Notes: generated by a model not told the origin, from the letters alone. DNA of 64,000 nucleotides from Cristatella mucedo (GCA_009760855.2 WPIO01000005.1:1644001-1708000), one strand, 5' to 3'; positions 46,555 through 58,552 are shown, counted from the stretch's first letter. Numbers and translations: made by a program.

Positions 46555-48000
46555 AGGTGATTTTAGCTTCTTTTAAACGTCATCTAGTCAGCCAATGTCG
46601 TAAAGTCGGTCGGCTAACCAGACTTGGGGAGCTTAGAAGCTTATGGCAGGCTATATCGAGGACTTGAGGTTGATTCTCGAGATATCGCTAAAATGACTCA
46701 AGGGTTAGATGAGCTGAATGGTTTTTGATGCCTAGTCGGATTGAGAAGTAGTTCTGATAGGTAGCCTGGAGCCAGAGAATGAAGGGACTTTTTAAGTCTT
46801 GAAGTCGACACGCTGTTTGATAGAAAGCCAATGCTGGTCGTCGAGAGGTGGTGTAGTTTGGCAACTGTAAAGCACACGACAGACAAACCTGGCTGCAGAA
46901 TTTTGCACCCACGCTAAGCCCCCAATTGCAGTGACCAGAGTAGCGAGTAACAGAAGTTGAGGCGAGGTTACGCATTCGTCGACCAATTAGGATGTGGTAT
47001 ACCTGTCTAAGAAGGACCAAATTATGCAATGTTACGTAACTTGAAGTAAGCAGATTCGAATGTAGAGCCGATGTGTTCGTCTATTGAAAGGTCAGTTTGG
47101 AACAGGACGCGGAGATTGCTTGAAGGTGCTACAGAAGATGCGCTAGCCGAGCCCATTCTGAGAGATAGCCTTTCCAGTTTTTTTTAGTAACACTATTTTT
47201 CCCATAACTTGGAAGTTATTTCTTTGCAATTGCTATTTGAGAAAGTTATTTGCCATCCAAATGCAAATTTCATCAATACATGCAGCATGGGTATTGTATA
47301 CGGTTAGCCGTTCTGGAAGCCAGGGATGGATGAACGCGACTGATCAACTGAGTACCGCGTGCACAAAATTAAATCTTGGATTGTACTTGTAAATTTATCG
47401 GCTAGAGGTAGAGCATCAGTATACAAAATATATAATTCATTTGTGTAGTGCCCTAAGAGAACCTATTTTCTATTCAGGTGCTTCACATATGCCATGGGGC
47501 TCGAGCCCACGACCTCGGCCAGACCTTGGTAGGGGCGAGTACCTTAGCCAGTGGGCCAAACCAGCTCGGCGATCAATTGCTAAAAGGAATGAGCCAAGCA
47601 CAGGGCTCTTGGATGACCCGTACTTTAGACGCTGCACCAATGACTTTTGACATCAATGTTTAGGAGTCTTCCACTGAAATCGGACCTAAACCATTGGAGT
47701 GCCCTGCCAGTGATGCCCAGGCGAGATACGAGACACCCGATGAGTACTTACGAGTAAGAGTATTAAACCCTGATGAAAGATCAGGAAAAACAAGCTGATA
47801 GATTGTCCCAGTGTCGACATTCCTGAAAAGCTCATTATGCCCATACAGCAGTGCAGACTTTGTAGAGTGATCAGCTCTAAAATCTGACTGGAAATTCATT
47901 GATGGGCTTGAAATTTTGATGCAATAGTTTAGTTGGCCTGTCACTACTCGTGCAAGCGTCTTTTAAATGAAAGACGATAGGAAGACTGGGCGGAAGTTGC
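46555..48000 (-). mobile_element. LINE-B copy with partial RT, split by a SINE
   Basis: On the minus strand, 46555-47405 holds the C-terminal region (ORFs 46688-47029 with decayed LAPGYLSELL and CQTTPPLDDQHWL). 47640-47990 holds an RT fragment with FQSDFRADHSTKSALL and FPDLSSGFNTL (consensus LLDLSAAFDT). A SINE (about 47436-47560) separates the two. Many frame disruptions. Confidence 0.75.
47436..47560 (-). mobile_element. tRNA-derived SINE with a LINE-B-like 3' tail
   Basis: Read on the minus strand: A-box-like TGGCCCACTGGCTAAGG, B-box-like GGGCTCGAGCCC, then a tail that is recognisably the LINE-B terminal sequence (on the plus strand GTAGTGCCCTAAGAGAACCT followed by ATTTTCTATTCAGG). A shared 3' end is how such SINEs borrow LINE machinery. 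Confidence 0.65.
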
Positions 48001-48004
48001 TTTG

Positions 48005-48170
48005 AGTGATGATAATAATAATAATAATAATGCACTTGATGAAGCGCCCTCAGAGAACTCAATCTCTTTCTAGGCGCTTTACATTTGCTGCTAAGGGAAA
48101 TGCAATAACTTAGATGTGGTATCCATATCTAAACAATCCGAACTTTAGCAATGTTATGTAGCTGAAGTTT
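48005..48170 (-). mobile_element. LINE-B 3' tail fragment
   Basis: The plus strand starts with an ATA/ATAATA microsatellite, then GCACTTGATGAAGCGCCCTC and TCTTTCTAGGCGCTTTACAT, i.e. the LINE-B end in minus orientation. The copy is very short and then joins other LINE-B-like sequence (TTAGCAATGTTATGTAGCTG). Confidence 0.75.
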
Positions 48171-49322
48171 CTGAGCTTCTGAGCTTCATTGTGAGGCTGT
48201 CATTCACAAGAGCTGCAATAGAAAATCAATCAGTCAGCGCGCAAAGCCCTGCACTTTAGGCGTCGGTTAAATCATCAAAATAAATGTTAGAATCATCCAT
48301 GACGATTAGGGGACGATTTTCAGTACACAGAAACGACATTTGGTCGGACGATTCTGATATCGAGGAAGACTCGGTACCTAGGCGATGATAGATTACTGCT
48401 ACTGCAACTGCTAGCAACTTGCTGTCCTAGGGCTAGGGCAGCAAGAGATTCCAATTCGTAGTTCGTTCGCTTCGGGATGACTGCAAGCGATCTTGAATTA
48501 TTTGAGGGAGGAACGAGCAGCAATGACAAATATACTTTAATTTAATTTAATTTTAATTTTTTTAATTCACTCCGGGCTTTAATTCACTTCGGGCCACGAA
48601 AGAAAGGAAAGCGTGGCTCAGGTAGCGTCGCAGGTAGCTTCAGGTAGCAGACGATTTCATCCAGGTCTCGTTCAAAGTATGCAGGTCGATAGTGTCGTCC
48701 CGAATCGTTTCCTGTACGATCAGGGTTTTTTGAACATTGAACGTGTGCTGCATACGCACATTTAAGATTGGCTGCAGGGTTAAAGTAGTCCGAATGACCA
48801 TTAAGTTAGGGCGATTCACACCCGCGCACGAGGAAGAGCTTTCGGCTCGAGACAAATGGCTGGAAATACTGAACACGCTCGTCTTACTCACTCCTTTGCA
48901 GCGACTAGGTTTCTGTGCGGGCGAATCTCAATTCGAGAACCGTTAGCTTACGATCGAACCGACAGGTACACGTACACACTCAGCCGAAAGAAATCATTTC
49001 AGTATGGCCATGTCCGCTTCGGCTGCACTGGGCCCGGGTGCAACAGAATTTCTCTACTCTGCCAGGCATACTAAAGTTGCATGTGGAAATAGTTATTGAA
49101 AGCCCGGGCTGCGGTCTCGATGTCGACTGGCGGTCCCGATTGACGCTGCCTGCCCAACTTCGACATTTGACCACAATTTTGGGCAGAAGCAGCAGCAGCA
49201 AACAGGAATGCATTTGAACGATCGAACGAGCTAAGCAAAAACAGGCGAGCGCAATCAAAATGAATTGCGAGGTCACGCAGTGCAAGCGAAGCAATAGATG
49301 CAGCCCTCCCAGGTGCAGAAGC
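48171..49322. other. Unassigned DNA
   Basis: Short ORFs without domains. 48535-48560 has TTTAATT repeats. A CAGCAGCAG-type run lies near 49188-49200. Confidence 0.4.
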
Positions 49323-49684
49323 ACAATAAATTAGCTGTCCCATTCCTCCTCTTAAAGACCGTTGGCGACAGAAGCTTTAGCTCTGCAGGTCCTAGACTGT
49401 GGAGCTTTCTTCCACAATTCTTATGCAACGACAACTACTCTCCTGCTGCCGTCGATGGCTCGTCCTTTTCAGCGGTCCTGAGCTGCTTCTTCCATGCTAC
49501 TCACTACCTTAACTGCTTTCCTGACTCTGCTATGCTTCCCACTTTCTCGGTAGCCAAGTCTGTTGGCTACCGAATGCGTACCGAAAGCCGATTAGGCTGT
49601 GAGTGCGCTATACAAAAATTTCCTGTGTAAAACCCACATAGTCTTTATGACTTTGTGGAGTTACAGACGGAGATACATTACATT
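49323..49684 (+). mobile_element. LINE-A 5'-truncated copy
   Basis: Begins abruptly at ACAATAAATTAGCTGTCCCA, runs through the GDRSFSSAGPRLW block and the 3' UTR, and ends in GGAGATACATTACATT. Only the last about 360 bp of the family are present. Confidence 0.88.
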
Positions 49685-49849
49685 AAAAACAGTGGCGACC
49701 AGGGCAGCGTGCCCGGGATGGCGGAGACGCAAGCAGCAAGCACTTACGTATCAGTAGGCATGTAATTATTTCTTACATACTACTTCCAAGCAACAAATAG
49801 ATATGCTATAAACTGGTCTTGGCTGTAACAGCATTGATGACATTGATTT

Positions 49850-49881
<32 letters not shown>

Positions 49882-49906
49882 ACTGTTACGACAATTATAA
49901 ATGTTA

Positions 49907-49937
<31 letters not shown>

Positions 49938-49991
49938 CGATATATATATATATATATATATATCGTAACATTTATAATTGTCGTAACAGTT
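49850..49991. repeat. (TA)n tract within a perfect palindrome
   Basis: The TA run at about 49852-49880 is followed by left arm 49881-49909 (AACTGTTACGACAATTATAA, then ATGTTACGA), a TA core containing one TACGATA, and a right arm ending at 49991 that is the exact reverse complement. Unique arm length is about 29 nt plus TA. Same design as 2205-2327 with unrelated arm sequence. Confidence 0.92.
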
Positions 49992-50002
49992 TTATGTAGC
50001 CT

Positions 50003-50430
50003 GTGAACTGTTGCATCAGTTTCAGCCTGTTCACGCTCTCAGATCCTGTGTGGAAAATAAATTAGCTGTCCCATTCTTCCGCTTAAAGACCGTTGGCGAT
50101 AGAAACTTTAGCTCTGCAGGTCCTCGACTGTGGAACTCGCTTCCACAATTCTTACGCAACGACAACTACTCTCCTACTGCCGGCTATGGCACATCCTTTT
50201 CAGGCGGTCCTGAGCTGCTACTTCTATGCTACTCACTACCTCAACTGCTCTCCTGACTCTGCTATGCTTCCCACTTTTTCTTTGTTGCGTGAGACGAAGT
50301 CTTTTGGCTACCGAATGCGTACCGAAAGCCGCTTAGGCTGTGAGTGCGCTATACAAAACTCTCCTGCGTATCACCCACATGGTCTTTATGACTTTGTGGA
50401 GTTACAGACGGAGATACATTACATTACATT
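50003..50430 (+). mobile_element. LINE-A 5'-truncated copy
   Basis: The ORF 50011-50256 retains HQFQPVHALRSCVENKLAVP, the SSAGPRLWNSLPQ block and more. The 3' tail has ACATT repeated three times. It starts 12 bases after the palindrome ends. Confidence 0.88.
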
Positions 50431-50526
50431 CACTTCACTTTACAGCAAATGTAAAGCGCCTAGAGAGAGATTAAGTTCTCTGAGGGCGCTTTATCAAGTG
50501 AATCATTATTATTATTATTATTACAT
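50431..50526 (+). mobile_element. LINE-B 3' tail directly after a LINE-A tail
   Basis: Conserved end (ACAGCAAATGTAAAGCGCCT, then GAGGGCGCTTTATCAAGTGA) and an ATT trinucleotide run, joined directly to the LINE-A tail. Either a truncated LINE-B inserted at the LINE-A 3' end, or a chimeric tail. Confidence 0.8.
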
Positions 50527-51214
50527 ATAGCCGTATATAACGCTCAGGGGAGCTCATCTTTTCGAAAAAATACAGCTATGGAAAGGAAAAGATTGTGGCT
50601 CTAGGCGGTAGTAAACAAGAATTTTCCAAGGCTCAGGCATCTTCAGGTATTCATCAAGCTTCGGCTGGGACCAGCACCGTTAGTAGCACCACGTTTGGTG
50701 CTCATATCTATCCGGACGTGGACACAGCTGAACCCGTTTGTTTCTGTACCCGGCTTGCCGCGGCCTTCGTTTTGGCAGTCGCACATTGTTCCTATAACCA
50801 TGTAGGCACACTGTTGAAGAAAATTATATATGCACTGGTTATTAGTATTCTTCGTTCTGCACTCATTTTATTCTGGCAGTTTACATTCGGCGGGTAGCGG
50901 CCGCTGAGGGAAGTGCCATTTCCATAAGCGCTCTGGGACACGGCAGTATGGGACTTTAATTCACTAAATCTAGCTCATGCATTTTTAAATTAATTAGTAA
51001 CTTCTGTACAATGTAATATTTAATAAAAAATTTATCATTTCCATGAATGAGCACCACTCGTCGCTGTCGCTATCACTAAAATTGTATTATTATATTCTTT
51101 TATTTAAATTATTACTCCCACTGTCCTCATCCCTGATGTCCTGCTTTTACGATGAATTGATCTGCTGCTGCCGCGCATAACTAACATCATAAATACGTAA
51201 TTAGCCACGGGTCA
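50527..51214. other. Unassigned DNA with one domain-free ORF
   Basis: The open frame 50595-50897 (100 codons) starts with GTG, not ATG, and has a hydrophobic C-terminal third. Splice support and homology are lacking, so it is not called as a gene. Confidence 0.4.
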
Positions 51215-52852
51215 TGTCCCAGCACCTTTAAAAAAAGCTTTAGTCAAGCCACTACTTAAGAAAGCACCACTAGACCAAGAGCACTTTTTCGGGAGCAACT
51301 TCCACCCAGTCTCCCTTCTACCGTTCCTATCAAAGGCAATAGAACGTGTCGTGGCGGACCAGCTGAACTGATATATTGAAACTTTAAACCTTGCTAGTAA
51401 GTTCCAGTCAGGTTTTAGAGCTAATCACTCTACAGAGTCAGCATTGCTTCGGGTGTATAACGGCCTACTTAGGAATGCAGACTTAGGTAGAGTCTCTCTG
51501 CTGGTTTAGCTCGATCTTTCTGCAGCTTTTGTTACTATCGACCACCAAATCCTTCTTGAGCGCCTTTCATATCGCCTGGGCATCACTGGTACTGCACTGC
51601 AATGGTTCGGGTCCTATCTCAGTAGGAGAATCTAGAGTATTGATATGAATGAACAAAGATCATGCGTGGAACCTGTGAAATAAGGGGTACCTCAGGGCTC
51701 CTTGCTTGGTCCGCTCTTTTCATGGTTTATACTCTCCTTCTTGCCGATGTGAAGCTTTTACTTCTATGCGGATGACACTCAGTTTTATCTTTGCTTTGAT
51801 CCCTCCTAGACCTCCAGCACACTGAGTTCTCTCAGCTCCTTTGCTGCATGTATTGATTACATTCGCACATGGCCGGCAGCAAAATTTTCTTAAATTGAAT
51901 GATGATAAAACCAACTTACTAGTTTTGGGCAAACCAGGTGTGATTCAGAAATCGGAAAGGCTAACGCTCAAAATCGGCTCTGCCAGCATATTTCCTGTTG
52001 AATCTGCAAAATCTAGGTGTCATGTTCAAAAGTGAACTTTCCTTAGACGACCACATCAGCTCCACAGTCAAGTCTGCCTGCTTTCAGCTATGTAACATTT
52101 CTCAAATTTGAGCTTGATGACACAGGGATACTTCATCTAAATTGATCCATGCATTTTTACATCTCGTCTTGACTTCTGCAACTCACTGCTTGCTGGTCTG
52201 TCGGCTTGTGCAATCAGACGTTTATAGCTGGTGTAAAACACTGCAGCTAGGATGTCTATCGTGAGCGTCGCAGTTGCCACATCTCACCACTTTCTTACCA
52301 ACCTGCACTGGCTCCCATTCAAGCAACGCATCGATTCAAGGTTTTTTCACTCACTTTTAGGTCCTTTTATTCTTTGGCCCCAGCCTACTTACCTATTAGA
52401 TCTATTCCCCCACCAGGCTTTGCATCGTACCACCTACTTTTCGGAATCTAATTGTTTACCTATACCTCGTACAACCTCAAACACTTTGGAGACCTTGCCT
52501 TTAGTTCAACGGACCCAAAGTCTGAAACTGACTTTCGACTTGTGTCACGACATCTCCTGACTTAACCACATTTAAAAAGAAACTAAAAACGCATATATTT
52601 ATCGCAGCATTTAGTGGGTCTCTGTGAAACGTTCCTTACGTGCTTATGCGTGCCGACACTGTGCATGATACAACTAACCACACCGGCATGCTGACCCTGT
52701 ACACCATGTCTCCCCTAACCACGTCTTTCTTGTTGTTTATTGAGCATGCTAAAATTAACAATTTGATCGCGCTTCCTTTGCAGCAAATGTAAAGTGGCCA
52801 GAAGGGGATCGAGTTCTCCTCCGAGGGCACTACATCTAATGTATTATTGTTG
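51215..52852 (+). mobile_element. LINE-B, longest copy with most of RT
   Basis: Plus-strand RT motifs in order: [76 protein letters not shown] and FYFYADDTQFYL near 51755-51795. The FLKLNDDKTNLLVLGKPGV segment, the C-terminal region and a full 3' UTR to 52852 follow. At least four in-frame stops (for example in the ADQLN, LLV, RRI and EPVK segments) plus frameshifts make it a pseudogene. The endonuclease half is missing. Confidence 0.9.
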
Positions 52853-54239
52853 TATATTCAGCACAAGATGGAGCAAGTCATCTGCCGTTGCACGAGCAAT
52901 TGCGACTTCACCTTAAGACTCATTACTCGCATTAACTCAGCACTACAGTCTCGTCTGCCTTTATTTTAGCAAGACAGTTTTTGTGTACGATAGATAACGT
53001 CCAGTGCCAACGTCTCACAGAAACATGCGCCAACTGGCAGACTTTCGAATATACAGTTGAGTTACTGCGAATCAGAGCAAGAGGTCCAATAAATTTAATT
53101 CTACGACACGCCGATTCAGTAGCCGTAGCATGGTTGATGCAGCACAAATCTGGTCTACATGCATGTGCACGAAGATGAAGGTATCGCATATACTAATTCG
53201 CTAAGTTCATGGAATAATGGCACTGGAAGCCACGTAGACATTCAAACAAGCAAAACAAGGAACGTCCCCAAATAGATAAAAACGCAATTTCAGGCAAAGA
53301 AGTCAAAGAAAAGAAGTCACAAAAATTTACCATACTTTTCTTTGAAAAGCCTGGAAAAAGTTGTTCGACACTTTCCGCTGAGTCGCTTGCACACGTTGCA
53401 AGCTTAATAGAATCCAGGGATGGCTCCTAAGTACCAATGCATAGCAAGCCGGGGAAGAAGTCGCGTAAGAGATATCCAGGAATTGAACATTGCACAGGAA
53501 TTGAAAGGAAGGCTGTCATTACGTACCCGTGCTGACATCGCAGGTGGGAGATGACGTCAGTGGTGGTGATGGCAAATTTATTGACAAGGCTTTATCTGAA
53601 AACATTGAACCCTACTATACTGAATCTAGTGAGCTCTATAGTGTGGAACGGGCCTCGAGCCGTCACGTCAGTAGTACTTGAACAGCATGACACGGTCTCA
53701 TGAGTTTCATCACGACTACTGGACAATCAAATCTGCGTGACGCATTGAGAAAAGACGTACAAAACATGGGTTCGAAGTATTGCAGCCACTGAATAAGGAG
53801 GAGCCTTTCGAGCCAACAGGCAAAAGCTAGGCCAAACAAACGGTAATCAGCTTGACAAACACAACTTTAAACTTAGTTCAAAAGGAATTTAGGAAATGGT
53901 CAGAGCGAAGATGTGACTTGCTCACGGATGGCCTATTCCTCTTTTAAAGTTTGCATTTTTTTATGGGCTGTCTCCTCCGTTCCCTGTCAGACCGTCCATC
54001 TTTTGCATAGGCATACAAACTGGTTCAACCAGTGGAAATCACATGAAGGCATGAACGTTCTTGAAAGGTCAACAGCATCAGGATTGTGGATCTTGGACGT
54101 GAGCGCATTGTCGCAAGACCGTCATATAGGCAAATTTAATAAGCGCTTATCGCTTATATTATTTAATTTAATTTAATTTAATTTAAACATTTCTTCTAAC
54201 TCACCGTCCTTTAGCCGCTTACTTCAGCTGTCAGATTCT
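52853..54239. other. Unassigned DNA
   Basis: Opposed ORFs at 52932-53189 overlap; 53913-54176 has no convincing domain. 54152-54185 is an (ATTTA)n run. No gene supported. Confidence 0.45.
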
Positions 54240-55290
54240 TCGTAATTCTCAGTTTTGTAATAATGACAATAACAATTATAAATTTGTGTAGACCCTTCGG
54301 AGAACTTAATCTCTTTCTAGGCACTTTAAATTTGCTGTAAAAAATCAGAATCACGTCGTTAATGTTGACACGCACAGTATCAGCATGTAAATATGATTAG
54401 TGGCAGCATGAACAGTGTCAGCTCGCATGAGCACATTAAAGACGAATCACAAGGACTCATCAAATGTTGTAATAAACAGGTACGTTTCTTAATGCCTTTA
54501 AATGTCTCCGAGTCAGTAGATTTCATGGCGTCAGTCGGGAGTGGGGTTCAGGCTTTAGGAGCATACAAACTAAAATAATGGTCTCTGAGAGACTTGAGAT
54601 TTGGACAAGGAATAGCTAAGCGATTTGGGTCAGAAAAGCTGGTGATACTATGCCTAACCTGGTGAGGGAGTAGTTATGATAGGTAGGCTGGAGCCAGATA
54701 ATAAAGGGACATAAAAGTTTGTGACAGAACCTTGAAAAAGATGCGCTGCTTGATTGAGAGCCAGTGCAGGTCGGCGAAAAGTGGTGTGATGTGGTAAGTG
54801 CGATGCCCACGACAGACAAGCCAAGCAGCAGATTTGTATATCAACTGTAAGCGTCTGATTGCATAGGCCAGTAAACCAGCAAGCAGTGAGTGACAGAAGT
54901 CGAGACGGGATGTCACGAATGCATGTATCAATTTGGATGCAGTATCCCTGTCTCATCGAACCCACATTTTAGCTATCCTATGTAACTGAAAGTAGGCAGA
55001 CTTGAACGGGGAGCTGATGTTGTGTCTGCTAGTGAAAGGTTGCTTTAGAACAGGACACCTAGAGTTCGTTCAGCTGCCACATGAGATATGCTGGCGGAGC
55101 CAATTTTGAGCATATAGTTTTTTAATTTCCATGTCACACTTGGTTTACCCACAACTAGCAAGTTTATTTTATCGTTATTCAATTTGAGAAAGTTTACTGT
55201 CAGCAATGCATGCAGCAATGGAGTTGAAAGAATTAAACGTGCTGGAGGGCTGGGAGGGATCAAAGCAAAGGTACAACTAAATGTTATCTG
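54240..55290 (-). mobile_element. LINE-B 5'-truncated copy
   Basis: Minus strand: the ORF 54674-54931 holds VTSRLDFCHSLLAGLLAYAI, HITPLFADLHWLSIKQRI and YLAPAYLS. The ORF 55045-55374 holds FLKLNNDKINLLVVGKPSV. The 3' tail is at 54255-54345. No RT core. Confidence 0.83.
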
Positions 55291-56116
55291 CATAGAATTG
55301 AAATCATACGAAGAAAGCATCCCATTAAGTTTAGTAGGTGCAGTATTCGTGCCCGCACATAGTCTCACCAACAAACGTGAACCAAAAAAATTTGCGACTT
55401 GCAGCTGCGGTTAAGCGTCCGTGTGCTGCTAACGTTCTGAGAACAAGAAGGCTGCGACAGGCCGCAGCGTTTTGCTCGCGCTTATTTTTATCGTTTGCCT
55501 AATTTCTAGATTCTGCACCTTTTAGTTCGTTTACTAGCAAAGAACGCGACACTCGGTGCAATTTTAGTCTAGAATAAGTCTTTCGCGAACTCATGGTAGC
55601 GAGCGTAATTAGGCCCCTAGAGATAGATTAAGTTCTCTGTGGGCGCGAGAAAATATATTATTGATATTATTTTATCACCACAAGCTGAACCGTCAAAATA
55701 TAGACATCGATGTATTAGGTTAAGCTGTAGAGGCTCGGGCGCGCGATGGCAGCGCGACGAAGAATGAAGCTCCCACGAGCGAGTTGCGGTGTTGACGACG
55801 GCTGCATTGTATCGTATACCGGCAACGCAAGGGAGCGAGCGAGCGTACATACGGATGCACGATGGTAGCCGTCGCGTAAACAGCTCCGGAGCGCCAGTAG
55901 ATGAGAGAGTAAGAGAAAAGGGATAGAGAAGTGGATAGCGTAAGTACAGGCCGACGCTCAGGCAGAAAGTGAATTGTGCCACTAGAAACACGGTCACGTG
56001 CCGGCTAGGAGCCCAACCGTTCGGCGGACGGAACGTCGGCTCGGAGCGGAAACACGTAATAGCGATGACACGCCCACAAAGCCACCAATAGTCTATTATC
56101 GGCTTAGCCACAGGAA
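55291..56116. other. Unassigned DNA with a LINE-B tail remnant
   Basis: 55605-55675 carries a plus-strand degraded LINE-B terminal segment (CTAGAGATAGATTAAGTTCT and ATTATTGATATTATTTTAT). 55720-56050 is moderately GC-rich, and the opposed ORF there has no domain. Confidence 0.5.
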
Positions 56117-56672
56117 TCTTAATAATAATAATAAGAATGCACTTGATAAAGCGCCCTCAGAGAACTCAATCTCTTTCTAGGCGCTTTGCATTTGCTGCAA
56201 AGGAAACACGATCGAGCATGCAAGTTTTCTTAGCGGCCGTATGGAACACTGTCAGCACGAATACGCACATAAAGGACAAATCATAGGGACCCACTAAATG
56301 CAGCGATAAATGATGTGATACATTTTTAATTTCTGTTTAAATGTAGTCAAGTCAGTGGATGTCGTGACGCATGTCGGGAGTGAGATCCAGGCTTTGGGAT
56401 CCTACGAACTAAAGGCACCGTCTCCAGAGGATTTGAGGTTCTTACGAGGTATAGGTAGACAGTTAGATTATGAAAAGCGGGTTGTATGGTGCTTAGCCTG
56501 GTGGGATAGTAGATCTAATAGGTAGGCTGGAGCCACAGAATGAAGGGACCTAAGAGTGAGCGGTAAAACCTTGAAGTCGATGCATTGCTTGACTGGTAGC
56601 CAGTGCAGGTCTGCAAGAAGTGGTGTAATGTGGCAGCTTCAACGCTTACACCAGCCGGAACCTTCTTTCTAC
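56117..56672 (-). mobile_element. LINE-B 5'-truncated copy
   Basis: Starts with an AATAATAAT run and the GCACTTGATAAAGCGCCCTC tail, then the 3' UTR and the end of ORF2 in minus orientation, as far as the CCAGTGCAGGTCTGCAAGAA signature. Homology stops near 56672. Confidence 0.85.
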
Positions 56673-57268
56673 AGCTTATCCTGCTCTGATTTTCTGAAAA
56701 TGCATCCTAATGTAAATTATTGTTTTATTTTAGAGCTCACTTGTGATTGTAATGGCGAGAAATATTTGGATTCAAAGCCAGTGGAGTTCGCTGTACCGAG
56801 GTAGCGTCAAAGGGCTTCTACATCACAGCCGAGCGAAGTTTCAGTTCACTCAAATCATTTGTCGCTAATGATATGTTATAAATCCACCTAGCGGCTAAAG
56901 ATTCTCTTAAAACTCTTATTTCCCTCAAATTGGCTTATAACTTAAACTGCTAATCATACCGGCAGCACTACAGCCGCCGAGCATCCTTAGCGTACTTTGC
57001 GGCACGGTCAGCGGTGGAGACGTATACAGCATATGTCTATGGGAGAGTTAGCCCCCCCTGCCCGCAGTGTTACACTTTAATCCTTTCTCGATCGATAGAG
57101 CATTGACTATTTCCCTTGACCATCTGATTATTAGGTGCAATAGCTTAATATTAAATAATAATTGAACATTATTCAACATCGTTAAAGTACAACCAGCATT
57201 GGCAATGCCATTTGATTGTGAACTGTAAGACTCACTGTCATTGGTCAACGCTGCCGGTCCCTACGAAA
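56673..57268 (+). promoter_or_regulatory. 5' flank of ATP5ME
   Basis: Unique DNA between a LINE-B copy and the ATP5ME start codon. The promoter and 5' UTR of ATP5ME must lie here or in part of it. No core element is unambiguous. Confidence 0.35.
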
Positions 57269-57313
57269 ATGTCGCTAGCACCACCGAACGCCAACATTTC
57301 ACCTTTGATAAGG
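57269..57313 (+). CDS. ATP5ME: ATP synthase subunit e, exon 1 of 3
   Basis: Fifteen codons, MSLAPPNANISPLIR, ending in phase 0 at donor GTAAGG (57314). It aligns with the start of animal ATP synthase subunit e, where a short N-terminus with a V-S-P-L-I-K motif precedes the membrane helix; here the motif is I-S-P-L-I-R. The ATG sits in a favourable context (GAAAATG). Joined with 58001-58055 and 62927-63042 it gives 71 residues, the usual length of this subunit. Subunit e is a small single-span protein of the mitochondrial F1Fo ATP synthase membrane sector that, with subunit g, supports dimerisation and cristae shape. The exon is far too short to be found as an open frame; the protein motif and matching intron phases identify it. 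Confidence 0.87.
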
Positions 57314-58000
57314 GTAAGGTTTCGGCTCCACCTTGCCCCGACCACTGTGTGAAATTACCAGAGCCTCAAATGGGTCTTCAGAGCTTTCTTATTGGTCTCA
57401 CGAGAACCTGACGTCTACGCGCAGCCTGTCTCTCGGCCAGGCCCCGCCGGCTCGGTCCGGTTCGGCGCGCTGGCAGATCCGCCCTTCCACTACCTCACAT
57501 TTTGTGCATACGGCTGTGCTCGCAGATGACGGCTCTTGCCTTCCATTGTGCTTTGACTCACCGTTCAATCCGTTCATTTTCCTCAATCCCATCCGAAACC
57601 AAATGCGACCAAATGACCGCCTCCGCACTGAGCAGCAGTGCGCTGAGCCGATTCCTCGCCTCCGATGTGGGCCCCTCGGTTTGAGCTGTTTGCCTTTTAG
57701 CTTCGTATCTCTGCTGCAGCGGGACTTGGCTTTGGCTGGCGATCGAGCATTTTGCTAGCACTGGAAGTCCTAATGCGTTTGGTTTGGTTAGTTGTGTGGG
57801 TAACTGATGCGTTCGCGTGTTGACGGCTTTTTCCGTTTTGCAGCCATTTGTCCCGAGAATGAGTTTGGATAATTTTTACCCGTAGAGACCCTTTTCTTGA
57901 GTGCGCATCATGGAATTTTCTGAGTTTTTGGACTGTATGCTGAGCATGTATCTGCCCTACTTTCCAACTGAAACGGCATTGAAATTGCCTTCTTTTTCAG
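57314..58000 (+). other. ATP5ME intron 1
   Basis: 687-bp intron with GC-rich first half. An open frame of 141 codons on the plus strand (57333-57758) and opposed shorter ones lie inside it. They have no domain and conflict with the splice-supported gene, so they are not called. Confidence 0.75.
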
Positions 58001-58055
58001 ACCGGCAGGTGGGTCGCACTCATCGCTGGAATTGCGTATGGATACAACCACTACA
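58001..58055 (+). CDS. ATP5ME: ATP synthase subunit e, exon 2 of 3 (membrane helix)
   Basis: A strong acceptor (TTCTTTTTCAG, ending 58000) opens a phase-0 exon encoding TGRWVALIAGIAYGYNHY and one base of the next codon, ended by donor GTAAGC (58056). The segment is the single transmembrane helix of subunit e. It contains the GxxxG dimer motif (Gly25-Ile-Ala-Tyr-Gly29), the preceding Gly-Arg-aromatic, and the Tyr that follows, all family hallmarks. Phase 1 at the end matches the next exon. Confidence 0.9.
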
Positions 58056-58505
58056 GTAAGCATGAAATGACACCCATATGTTCGCCGTTGTCCAATTTGA
58101 ACTCAATTATGGTGTGCTGTCTTGCGTCTGGTTTCTGGCTCTATGAAGAGTTGTTCTTGATAACTACGCTGTACTGGGGTAGATGAGCTACGAAAGAAGA
58201 GATACATGCAAAGAGATGTAGATATATGCAAGAAATACATCGTTCTTTGGCGCAGCATCCCCTAGTCTTGTTCATTGTTTCTTTGTCTGCCATTGCCCCC
58301 CCCCAGTGCAGTCATTGCAAACCGGAGCATGTCGGTACCTCACTGGTACCAGTCTGCATGTCAGTTGTGTTCTGAAGCTGCGATCAGGCTTCTGTAATCC
58401 AGGAACCCCGAGCACTAGCTATTTTTTGACAGTATCCAAGTAGATCCTATCTGGCTGTTTCAGTGTACGGGGAAATGCAATATGCTGATCGAATGAGCCC
58501 ACGTG

Positions 58506-58509
<4 letters not shown>

Positions 58510-58550
<41 letters not shown>
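58510..58550. repeat. (CT)n microsatellite in ATP5ME intron 2
   Basis: About 40 bases of CT dinucleotide. The remaining DNA of the first 1.3 kb of the intron is unassigned, with GTGCGTGCG and CACACACA runs near 58848-58960. Confidence 0.95.

Positions 58551-58552
<2 letters not shown>

Noticed and set aside
50595-50897. 100-codon ORF with hydrophobic C-terminal part
   Set aside because: Starts with GTG and has no homology, splice or neighbour support.
53913-54176. 87-codon ORF that might be a transposase or zinc-finger remnant
   Set aside because: The cysteine/histidine spacing does not fit a named zinc finger, and nothing around it supports a transposon.
57333-57758. 141-codon plus-strand ORF
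   Set aside because: It falls within ATP5ME intron 1, has no ATG-based or splice support and no domain.
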